Shown in pieces: positions 23,150 through 29,673 of a stretch of DNA of 29,673 nt. Under the pieces are notes generated by a model. It saw only the letters and a program-made list of their open reading frames with translations. It did no database searches and was not told where the DNA came from. How positions within the stretch are numbered: the stretch's first letter is position 1; each line of letters begins with the position of its first letter. Where the stretch lies: assembly GCA_964545855.1 (NCBI GenBank), contig CAZJHD010000052.1:1-29673 (forward strand), given 5' to 3'. Origin of the DNA: CAZJHD01 sp964545855 (GTDB lineage: Bacteria > Planctomycetota > UBA1135 > JACQFD01). The position numbers and the translations under genes were made by a program.

Positions 23150-24919
23150 GTGCGGGATCGGACGCGAGCGATCCTCCTGCTGGCAGGCTGCTGCGCCGCG
23201 ACCTTCGCCCTGAAGCTCTGGGCGAACGCGTCGCGCATCAGCGCCGGGCACGGGGACACGCCCTACTACTTCCACGTCGCGCAGAACCTGTTCGCCGGGC
23301 GCGGCTTCGTCTGCGACTACGTGTGGAGCTTCCTGGAGAACCCGTCGGGCGCCGTGCCGGCGCCGAGCAACGGCTGGTGGATGCCGGGGCCTTCGGTGGT
23401 GGCGTTCGTCGGGATGTGGTTCGCCGGCGAGGCCACCTTCGAGGCGGCGAAGGTGGCGATGTCGGCGTTCACGTCGCTCTACCCGATCGTCGTCTGGTGG
23501 ACGGCGTGGGCCCTCTTCCGCGACCGCACGCTCGCGGCGCGCGCCGCGGTGCTGTCCGTCGCGTTCCACCTCTTCCTCGACCAGCCGGCGGCGCCGCTCT
23601 CCCACGGACCCTACGGGATGATCGTGGGCGCGGCGCTCGTGCTGCTCTCGGCGGCGCCCCTCACGACGAGGCGCGGCCTCGTCTTCGGCGTGCTCGTGGG
23701 GCTCGCGCACCTCTTCCGCGGCGACGCGCTCACGCTCTTCGGCACGGCCGGTGTGCTGGCGGTGGTCGCGATCCGCCGCCAGGGTTGGCGCGCGAGCGCG
23801 CGCCCGCTCGGGGTGGCCGTCGCCGCCTACGTCGTCGTGATGTCGCCCTGGTTCGTGCGCAACGTCCAGGTCTACGGAACGCCCATGCCGCCGGGACCCT
23901 CCAAGGCCCTCTGGCTCCGCGACTACCCCGAGTGGTTCGCGCTCCCCGATCGCCTCGTGCCGCGGCGCTACTTCGCCGAGGGCGTCGGCGTGCGGCTCGG
24001 CGAGAAGGCCGATCAGACGGCCAAGTCGGCCTGGACCTACGTCGCGTCCTACTTCGATCCCACCATCGAGGACCGATCCCAGTGGGTCGACGCGTCGCCA
24101 GGAGCGCTCCTCGGCTCGCTCGCGAAGTGGCTGCGCGACGAGAACGCGACGTTCCACGACCCCGAGCCGCCGCCCTGGTATCTCCTGCGCCCTCTCGGAA
24201 TGGTGATGGCGGGTCTCACCTTCGCGGGCCTCGCGCGGCTCGTCCTGCGCACGCTGCGCTCCCGGCGGCGCGGCGACGATCCGCCGCTCGCACCGCGCTG
24301 GCTCGGCGTCTTCGGCCTGCACTCCTTCGCCGAGTTGGCCTTCTACGCCTGGCTCTTCACGGGCGTCGCGAACCAGTCCTACGTCTCGAGCATGTACGCC
24401 CTCTATCCGCTCTTCGTGGTGGGGATGGCGGCCTGCCTCGAGCCGCCGCGCGCCCTCGCGGCGCGCGTCCCGCGGATCGCGGCCACCGGCGCGTGGGCGG
24501 CCGTGCTCGCGCTCGCCGCGTTGAACGCGCTCGGCGGCGGCGCCTACCTCCGCCAGTACAAGGGACCCACCATCTCACGCGGCACGGCGCAGTGGCGCTC
24601 CTTCGGCGAGGAGCTCGTGAAGCAGGGCTTCCGGCCCCAGGCCGACCGCCTGATGCTCGAGCGCACCTGGAACCTCTACGCCGCATTCCCGATCTCCGTC
24701 GTGCGCCTCCCCGACGAGCCGCTCGACCGCATCCTCGAGACGGCGCAGCGCCTCGGCGTCCAGTGGCTCGCGATCGGCGACCGGCCCTTCGACGTGGGGC
24801 CGAACGTCCGGCCCTATCGGCTGCAGGTCTACCAGCTCCTCCGCGACTCGGAGCGCTCCTGGCGCGTCTTCCGCGACGCCGAGCTCGGCCTGAACGTGGT
24901 GCGGATCCGGCCGGGGTAG
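23150..24919 (+). CDS. GT-C-fold membrane glycosyltransferase (GT39/ArnT-like)
   Basis: The 589-aa polytopic protein has about ten or more membrane spans. The first extracytoplasmic loop 'AGHGDTPYYFHVAQNL' carries the acidic residue expected of GT-C enzymes that use lipid-phosphate sugars. 'GLAHLFRGDALTLF' and 'SPWFVRNVQVYGTPMPPG' are also typical of ArnT/PMT-type transferases. The last 130 residues form a soluble domain ending 'LNVVRIRPG'. It probably transfers a sugar from a polyprenyl-phosphate donor to a protein, lipid or glycan outside the cytoplasm; the substrate is unknown. The start is a GTG at 23150 and a signal-anchor follows at once ('AILLLAGCCAATFALKLW'). It is divergent from the SGNH operon and followed by a nucleotidyltransferase gene 74 bases on. 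Confidence 0.8.
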   Translation: MRDRTRAILLLAGCCAATFALKLWANASRISAGHGDTPYYFHVAQNLFAGRGFVCDYVWSFLENPSGAVPAPSNGWWMPGPSVVAFVGMWFAGEATFEAAKVAMSAFTSLYPIVVWWTAWALFRDRTLAARAAVLSVAFHLFLDQPAAPLSHGPYGMIVGAALVLLSAAPLTTRRGLVFGVLVGLAHLFRGDALTLFGTAGVLAVVAIRRQGWRASARPLGVAVAAYVVVMSPWFVRNVQVYGTPMPPGPSKALWLRDYPEWFALPDRLVPRRYFAEGVGVRLGEKADQTAKSAWTYVASYFDPTIEDRSQWVDASPGALLGSLAKWLRDENATFHDPEPPPWYLLRPLGMVMAGLTFAGLARLVLRTLRSRRRGDDPPLAPRWLGVFGLHSFAELAFYAWLFTGVANQSYVSSMYALYPLFVVGMAACLEPPRALAARVPRIAATGAWAAVLALAALNALGGGAYLRQYKGPTISRGTAQWRSFGEELVKQGFRPQADRLMLERTWNLYAAFPISVVRLPDEPLDRILETAQRLGVQWLAIGDRPFDVGPNVRPYRLQVYQLLRDSERSWRVFRDAELGLNVVRIRPG

Positions 24920-24993
24920 GTCGGTCGGACCGGCGGCTCGGCGCGCGCGCCGAGAAGGGCCGTCGGCGCCCTTTCGGGTACGCTCGTCCGCGC

Positions 24994-25998
24994 ATGAAGC
25001 CGAGCGACGCGATGGGCGTGATCCTGGCGGCCGGGAAGGGCACGCGCATGCAGCCCTTCTCCGACCGCTACCCGAAGCCGATCCTGCCGATCGCCGGGAA
25101 GCCCCTCGTCGGCTACCAGCTCGAGGCGCTGCGCGACGTCGGCGTGCGCGACGTGGTGGTGGTGATCGGCCACCTCGGATTCGAGGTGGTGCGCGCGCTC
25201 GGCGACGGCTCGGCCTTCGGCGTGAACATCCGCTACGTCGAGCAGGGCGCGACCCTCGGCATCGCCCACGCGGTCTCGCGCCTGGAGCGCCACGTCGACC
25301 GGCCCTTCTTCCTCTTCCTCGGCGACATCTTCTTCGAGACGACGGGCCTCGACGCGATGGCGCAGGCTCTCGAGCCCGGCGCCTGCGACGGGGCGCTCGC
25401 CGTGAAGAGCGAAGCCGATCGCGACGCGATCCGCCGGAACTTCGTCGTGCTGATCGGAGAGGACGGACTCGTCCACCGCGTGATCGAGAAGCCGCGCCAC
25501 CCGCGCACGAACCTGAAGGGCTGCGGGCTCTACCTCTTCGACGTGTCGTTCTTCGACGCCGTGCGACGCACGCCGCGCACGGCGATGCGCGACGAGTACG
25601 AGATCACCGACGCGATCCAGATCTTCATCGACGACGGCTACCGCGTGCGCGCCCTCGAGGTGGTGCGCGACGATCTGAACCTCACCTACGCGCACGACCT
25701 CCTGGCGCTGAACCTCCACGTGCTGCGCACGGGGAACGGCGGCGCCGGCGCCAAGGACGGGAGCTGGATCGGCCGAGACGTGAAGATCGCGAAGGGAGCG
25801 GTGCTCGAGCGCTCGATCCTGATGGACGGCGCCGAGATCGCCTCGCCGATCCGCCTGCGCGATTCCCTCGTCTTCCCGGGCGAGGTGGTGAGGCGCAACG
25901 GCGACATGGATCGGATCATCGTGGCCGGCGGCCAGGAGATCGATTGCCGGCACGTCGTCGCCGCGAGCGACGGAACGAACGGAGCGGAGGACGGCTGA
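24994..25998 (+). CDS. Sugar-phosphate nucleotidyltransferase (RfbA/GCD1-like)
   Basis: The 334-aa enzyme has the nucleotidyltransferase signature 'LAAGKGTRMQPFSDRYPKP' near the N-terminus, then 'GYQLEALRDVGV', 'FLFLGDIFFET' (acidic metal site) and 'VIEKPRHPRTNLKGCGLYLF'. Residues about 245-315 contain short hexapeptide-like strands ('IGRDVKIAKGAVLERSILMDGAEI'), as in GlmU or mannose-1-phosphate guanylyltransferase relatives. It makes an NDP-sugar from a sugar 1-phosphate and NTP; which sugar is not clear. ATG 24994 gives the normal N-terminus, and the longer open frame upstream is a shadow of the GT-C gene. It fits the surrounding glycan genes. Confidence 0.88.
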   Translation: MKPSDAMGVILAAGKGTRMQPFSDRYPKPILPIAGKPLVGYQLEALRDVGVRDVVVVIGHLGFEVVRALGDGSAFGVNIRYVEQGATLGIAHAVSRLERHVDRPFFLFLGDIFFETTGLDAMAQALEPGACDGALAVKSEADRDAIRRNFVVLIGEDGLVHRVIEKPRHPRTNLKGCGLYLFDVSFFDAVRRTPRTAMRDEYEITDAIQIFIDDGYRVRALEVVRDDLNLTYAHDLLALNLHVLRTGNGGAGAKDGSWIGRDVKIAKGAVLERSILMDGAEIASPIRLRDSLVFPGEVVRRNGDMDRIIVAGGQEIDCRHVVAASDGTNGAEDG

Positions 25999-26036
25999 CC
26001 GGCGCCCGCGCGGCGAGCGCCACGGAGGATGGATCG

Positions 26037-27197
26037 ATGGTGCGGCATGCGTTCGGTGGAGCGTGGCTCGTTCTCTTCCTGGCGGCGTCGTCGGGGATCG
26101 CCTTCGCCGACGTGCTGCACCTGAAGGACGGCAAGGTGCACAAGGGGACGGTCCAGAAAGACCTCCCCGATGCCGTCGAGTTCGACCCCGAGACGGGCAA
26201 GGGCTTCACGGTCGCGAAGTCGAAGATCGCGCGGATCACGCGCTGCTCGTCGAAGACTCCGGCGCCCGACCAAGCGCTCCCCGGTACCGCCGATGGCAAG
26301 CTCGTCGTCTACGAAGACCTCTCCGTGGGGGCGAGCCTCGAGTGTCCGCCGCGGTGGACGCTCTCCGTCGAGTCGTCCGTCGGGCGGCTCGTGCTGCGCG
26401 CGAAGGCCGACGCCGACGGAGCGATCCACCTGCGCGCGTGGCACACGCTGCGGCCCGTCGCCGAAGTGGCCGCCGCGATCAAGGAAGAGGAGGAGGTGCA
26501 GCTCGGCTCCGCGGCCTGGAAGGAGGAGACGGGCGCGCCGGAGGGCGGCCTCGCGTGCTCCATCGAGTTCACGCGCGAGAAGACGAAGCTCCGGCGCGAC
26601 TACCGGTTCCTCCCCTTCAACGGGCGCGTCCTGGTCGCCTGCGTGGAAGTGCCCGCCGCGCGCGCGAAGACGCTCTGGCCGCGGCTCGAGCCGGCGCTCG
26701 CGTCGATCCGGCCCGTCTCCTGCGAGCCCTACTCGCGCGTGGAGGGCGGCGAGTTCTTCCTCGTGCGCCCGCCGGTGCAGGGCTTCGCGTCGGTGGGCCT
26801 GAAGCCGTTCTCCATGAAGAACGGCGGGCTCGACGGGAAGCAGTTCACCTGGATCGGCGGCGAGGGCTCGCTCATCACGCTCGGCGTCTTCCGCGGCACG
26901 CTCCCCGACGACCTGAGCGGCCTGCGCTCGCTCGCGAGCAAGGAGTTCACGCAATTCGCGAACGTCCAGGAGACTCGATCCGAGACGATCAAGCTCGGCG
27001 GCCTCGACGCGCAGCTCGTCGACTTCACGGCCGTATTCGAGGGCGAGAAGACCCAGGACCACCAGGCATGCATGTTCCGGGACGGCGACGCCCTCTACAC
27101 CGTGCAGATCTTCTTCGGCGAGAAGTCGACGGATGCGAAGAAGCGCGCCTTCGACCACTTCCTGGCGGTCCTCCGCACGCCGGGGATGAAGGAGTGA
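26037..27197 (+). CDS. Exported protein of unknown function
   Basis: The 386-aa protein has a signal peptide (MVRHAFGGAWLVLFLAASSG, cleaved near 'AFA-D'). The mature N-terminus 'DVLHLKDGKVHKGTV' followed by 'EFDPETGKGFTVAKSKIARI' forms a small beta-barrel-like unit with a 'L-x-D-G-x-x-x-x-G' pattern common in exported proteins of environmental bacteria. The rest alternates strands and charged helices, with 'RAWHTLRPVAEVAAAIKEEEE' and a C-terminal helix 'AKKRAFDHFLAVLRTPG'. No catalytic motif is recognised. The ATG at 26037 follows GGAGG by 8 bases. Its stop overlaps the GTG of the amidohydrolase gene (GTGA), so the two may be made together. Confidence 0.8.
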   Translation: MVRHAFGGAWLVLFLAASSGIAFADVLHLKDGKVHKGTVQKDLPDAVEFDPETGKGFTVAKSKIARITRCSSKTPAPDQALPGTADGKLVVYEDLSVGASLECPPRWTLSVESSVGRLVLRAKADADGAIHLRAWHTLRPVAEVAAAIKEEEEVQLGSAAWKEETGAPEGGLACSIEFTREKTKLRRDYRFLPFNGRVLVACVEVPAARAKTLWPRLEPALASIRPVSCEPYSRVEGGEFFLVRPPVQGFASVGLKPFSMKNGGLDGKQFTWIGGEGSLITLGVFRGTLPDDLSGLRSLASKEFTQFANVQETRSETIKLGGLDAQLVDFTAVFEGEKTQDHQACMFRDGDALYTVQIFFGEKSTDAKKRAFDHFLAVLRTPGMKE

Positions 27198-28906
27198 CCG
27201 GCCGCACGCCACGGCGGGCCCATCCGGCGCGACGCCTCCTCGCGACGACGGGTCTCCTGGCGGCGGCCGCCGCCTGCTCCCTCTCCCTCGGCGGCGGCAC
27301 CGAGCGCTCGGCGCCGGAGCCCGCCGACCTCGTCTTCCGCAACGCTCGGCTCCACGACCCTGTCGACGGCGCGACGGGCGCCACGTCGATCGCCGTGCGG
27401 CGGGGGAGGATCGTCGCGCTCGGCCGCACGCCCGACACCGACCCCTTCGTCTCTCCGCGCACGCGCGTGATCGACGTCGGCGGCGGAGCCCTCGTGCCGG
27501 GACTGCAGGACGCACACGGCCACCTCCTCGGCCTCGGCGCGGAGCTCGACCAGGCGGACCTCCGCGGGGCGCGATCCCTCGACGAGCTGGCGCGTCGCGT
27601 CGCCGCCTTCGCGAAGCGGAACCCCGACGGCTGGGTGCGCGGCCGCGGCTGGGACCAGAATCTCTGGCCCGGCGGCGCCTTCCCGACGCGCGCCGCCATC
27701 GACCCCGTGGTCGGCGACCGGCCGGCGCTGCTCACGCGCGTCGATGGGCACGCGCTTCTCGCGAGCTCGGCGGCACTGCGCCTCGCGGGCGTCGACGCGT
27801 CGACGCAGGCGCCGTCCGGCGGGCGCATCGAGCGCGACGCCGCCGGGGAGCCGACGGGGGTCCTCGTCGACGCCGCCATGGGGCTCGTGTCCCGCGTCGT
27901 GCCGCCGCCGAGCGACGACGACCGCGAGCGATGGATCCTCGCGGCGCAGAGCGAGGCGCTCGCGGCCGGGCTCACGGCGGTGCACGACGCCGGCGAGTCG
28001 CGGGCCGACCAGGCGCTGCTCCGGCGTCTCGACGCCGAGGGGCGGCTCGAGCTGCGGGTCTACGGCATGGCCTCCGTGGGACATGTCCCCGGCGCGCCCG
28101 AGAAGGGGCGGCGCTACGAGCTGCGGGCCGTGAAGGCCTACGCCGACGGGGCGCTCGGCTCGCGCGGCGCGGCGCTGCTGGCGCCCTACGCGGACGATCC
28201 CGGGAACGTCGGTCTCATGCTCACGGAGCCCGAAGCGCTCGCCGATCTGGCGCGCACCTGCGCCGCGCGCGGCCTCCAGCTCTGCGTCCACGCCATCGGC
28301 GACCGCGGCAACCGGGCGGTGCTCGACGCCTTCGACGCGGCGCTCCCGGAGGGCGAGCGGGCCGCGCGCCGCTTCCGCGTGGAGCACTGCCAGGTGGTGG
28401 CGCCCGAGGACTTCGCGCGATTCGCGCGCGGCGGCTATGTGGCGTCGATGCAGCCGATCCACGCCACATCCGACGGGCCCTGGGCCGGCAAGCGCGTCGG
28501 CGCCGCGCGCATGGAGGGCGCCTACGCGTGGCGGCGTTTCCTCGACCTCGGCGTGCCGCTCGCCTTCGGCAGCGATTTCCCCGTGGAGCTCCACGATCCG
28601 CGTCTCGGACTCTTCGCGGCCGTGACGCGCCGCGCGCCGGACGATCCCGACGGACCGGACTTCGGGCCGTCGCCGCCTCTCTCGGCGCACGAGGCGCTCG
28701 CGGGATTCACGAGCGGCGCCGCCTTCGCGAGCTTTCGCGAGGGCGACCTCGGTGGGCTGCGCGTGGGATACCTCGCCGACTTCACGGTCTTCGCCACCGA
28801 TCCCTTCGTGAGCGCCGATCCGAAGGACTTCCTCGGAGCGCGCGTCCTCTGGACGGTCATCGAGGGGAAGGTGCTCGTCGAGCCGGGCTCCGAGGCTCCT
28901 CGCTGA
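27194..28906 (+). CDS. Lipoprotein amidohydrolase (YtcJ-like, amidohydrolase family 3)
   Basis: The 570-aa protein is a metal-dependent amidohydrolase of the YtcJ/AepA type. It has 'DAHGHLLGLG' (His108, His110), 'VKAYADGALGSRG' with a candidate carbamylated Lys314, 'HAIGDRGN' (His366), 'VEHCQV' (His398) and 'GSDFPVE' (Asp461). An N-terminal twin-Arg-rich stretch, hydrophobic core and 'AAAC' near Cys28 suggest export as a lipoprotein, unusual for a family often found in the cytoplasm but known in environmental genomes. Substrates of this group are mostly undefined cyclic amides, ureas or similar. The GTG at 27194 overlaps the previous stop, and the frame upstream of it is a shadow. Confidence 0.88.
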   Translation: MTGRTPRRAHPARRLLATTGLLAAAAACSLSLGGGTERSAPEPADLVFRNARLHDPVDGATGATSIAVRRGRIVALGRTPDTDPFVSPRTRVIDVGGGALVPGLQDAHGHLLGLGAELDQADLRGARSLDELARRVAAFAKRNPDGWVRGRGWDQNLWPGGAFPTRAAIDPVVGDRPALLTRVDGHALLASSAALRLAGVDASTQAPSGGRIERDAAGEPTGVLVDAAMGLVSRVVPPPSDDDRERWILAAQSEALAAGLTAVHDAGESRADQALLRRLDAEGRLELRVYGMASVGHVPGAPEKGRRYELRAVKAYADGALGSRGAALLAPYADDPGNVGLMLTEPEALADLARTCAARGLQLCVHAIGDRGNRAVLDAFDAALPEGERAARRFRVEHCQVVAPEDFARFARGGYVASMQPIHATSDGPWAGKRVGAARMEGAYAWRRFLDLGVPLAFGSDFPVELHDPRLGLFAAVTRRAPDDPDGPDFGPSPPLSAHEALAGFTSGAAFASFREGDLGGLRVGYLADFTVFATDPFVSADPKDFLGARVLWTVIEGKVLVEPGSEAPR

Positions 28907-28996
28907 GCGCGGGCCGTGGGCTCGCCCGGGCGGCCCCTGTATTTCTCGCGTCGCACCGTCCAGAGTGGAGGGGACTCGTTCCCCACGGAGGATCCC

Positions 28997-29437
28997 ATGA
29001 AGAGATTCGCGCGCATCGCATCCCTGCTTCTCGTGCTCCCGCTCGCCTTCGCCTGCTCCAAGGAGGAGCCGGCCAAGGCCTCGGGCGGGCCCCTCGACAA
29101 CCTCGGCGCGAAGGTCGACGACGCGACGAAGGCCGGCAAGGCCGCGCTGGCCGATGCCCAGAAGCAAGCGGTCGCGAAGTATCAGGAGCAGGAGAAGAGC
29201 CTCTCGGGCCAGATCGAGGAGCTCCGCAAGAAGGTCGACGGCGCCGCGCTCGACGTGAAGGCGACGGCCGAGGCGCAGCTCCAGGCGCTCGAGAAGCAGC
29301 GCACGATCCTCACGGCCAAGCTCGGCGAGCTGAGCAAGGCGAGCGCAGACTCCTGGAAGTCGATGGGCGACGGCGTCACGGCCACCGTCCAGCAGATGGA
29401 GAAGGCGATCGCGGAGCTGCAGACGAAGCTGAAGTAG
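28997..29437 (+). CDS. Small coiled-coil lipoprotein
   Basis: The 146-aa protein has the lipoprotein signal 'SLLLVLPLAFAC' (Cys20). The mature part is almost wholly charged amphipathic helix. Heptad-like stretches such as 'EKSLSGQIEELRKKVDG' and 'AEAQLQALEKQRTILTAKLG' point to a coiled coil, ending 'AIAELQTKLK'. An ideal GGAGG lies six bases before the ATG. The size and make-up resemble outer-membrane-anchored helical lipoproteins (Lpp-like or LEA-like), but I cannot assign a family. It is a single gene with its own terminator, suggesting independent and perhaps strong expression. Confidence 0.85.
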   Translation: MKRFARIASLLLVLPLAFACSKEEPAKASGGPLDNLGAKVDDATKAGKAALADAQKQAVAKYQEQEKSLSGQIEELRKKVDGAALDVKATAEAQLQALEKQRTILTAKLGELSKASADSWKSMGDGVTATVQQMEKAIAELQTKLK

Positions 29438-29673
29438 GTCCCCACCGGACCGTGGCTCTCGACGGGGCGAGCTTCGAGCTCGCCCCGTCGCTTTCGGGCT
29501 CGGCGCCGCGCAGCGGGGCCGCGAGTCCGCATCTCGAGAGCGGACCCCGAGCTGGCTGCCCGTGGCGTTGGTCGTCGAGCTGCGCGCTTGCCCTGCGGAG
29601 CGCTCTCGTCACGGGCTGCTAAATAAGAGACCAGGATTCGGAGATGCACGGGCTTGCGTGTCCGACGCGCCGC
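29438..29673. other. Right-end intergenic region
   Basis: Beyond the terminator no convincing gene is seen up to the window edge. A short AT-rich patch (CTAAATAAGAGACC, 29619-29632) stands out from its GC-rich surroundings and could hold a -10-like box for a gene beyond the edge. Confidence 0.4.
29460..29495 (+). terminator. Strong intrinsic terminator after coiled-coil lipoprotein
   Basis: A 14-bp perfect stem (29460-29473 with 29477-29490, loop TCG) is followed by CTTTC. It lies 22 bases after the TAG of the lipoprotein gene. The T-tract is short, but the stem is very stable. Confidence 0.75.

Noticed and set aside
28964..28991. GGGGA/TCCCC mini-hairpin before the coiled-coil lipoprotein as a riboswitch or thermometer
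   Set aside because: The stem is 5 bp with no conserved aptamer-like sequence. Chance is the simplest explanation in GC-rich DNA.
29615..29673. AT-rich patch near the right edge as a possible attachment site or IS end
   Set aside because: It is too short, with no inverted or direct repeat partner in the window and no adjacent transposase or integrase.

Overview
The window is very GC-rich (roughly 70% by eye), gene-dense bacterial DNA with strong G/C preference at third codon positions and frequent GTG starts. Lipobox and signal peptides, FG-GAP/VCBS propeller proteins, a secreted HEAT/TPR protein and SGNH-hydrolase/glycosyltransferase genes suggest a Gram-negative with a large secretome. A deep-branching Planctomycetota or a similar high-GC environmental lineage is my best guess, but no rRNA or phylogenetic marker in the window settles it. 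No tRNA, rRNA, CRISPR array, insertion sequence or prophage was seen.

Layout. (1) 1-459: partial exported protein (minus) running off the left edge. (2) 751-8124 (plus): a 3-hexulose-6-phosphate synthase/RraA-like fusion, an overlapping secreted HEAT/TPR protein, an RlmI-type rRNA methyltransferase, a perfect 29-bp hairpin, then thiS, a small membrane protein, thiG and a CPBP-family membrane protease. (3) 8156-13695: two large FG-GAP/VCBS proteins, each with 14 visible repeats (one minus, one plus lipoprotein), flanking a gamma-carbonic-anhydrase-like gene; the plus-strand one ends at a good intrinsic terminator. (4) 13799-19125 (minus): a cassette of three secreted proteins. Two are tandem paralogues. 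The third, upstream, is an FG-GAP protein whose Shine-Dalgarno/ATG start is separated from its signal peptide by a 27-nt GA dinucleotide tract that puts it out of frame. (5) 19235-23067 (minus): NDP-sugar epimerase, GT2 glycosyltransferase, SGNH hydrolase and SGNH-like lipoprotein, tightly packed. (6) 23150-29437 (plus): GT-C membrane glycosyltransferase, sugar-phosphate nucleotidyltransferase, an exported protein, an overlapping lipoprotein amidohydrolase and a coiled-coil lipoprotein with a strong terminator.

How the genes fit together. Regions 5 and 6 look like part of a surface glycan or glycolipid pathway: nucleotide-sugar supply, cytoplasmic GT2, membrane GT-C and glycan-tailoring SGNH proteins. 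Region 4 is an adjacent secreted-protein cassette shaped by tandem duplication, gene conversion and possibly simple-repeat phase switching. Region 2 holds ordinary metabolism (thiazole synthesis, rRNA methylation) plus an unusual fused enzyme.

Most worth a second look: the GA-repeat frame switch at 19072-19098; the duplication scar at 15447-15572, which reveals the tandem-duplication unit; the 359-nt tract identical between the two paralogues; and the 29-bp perfect palindrome ahead of thiS.
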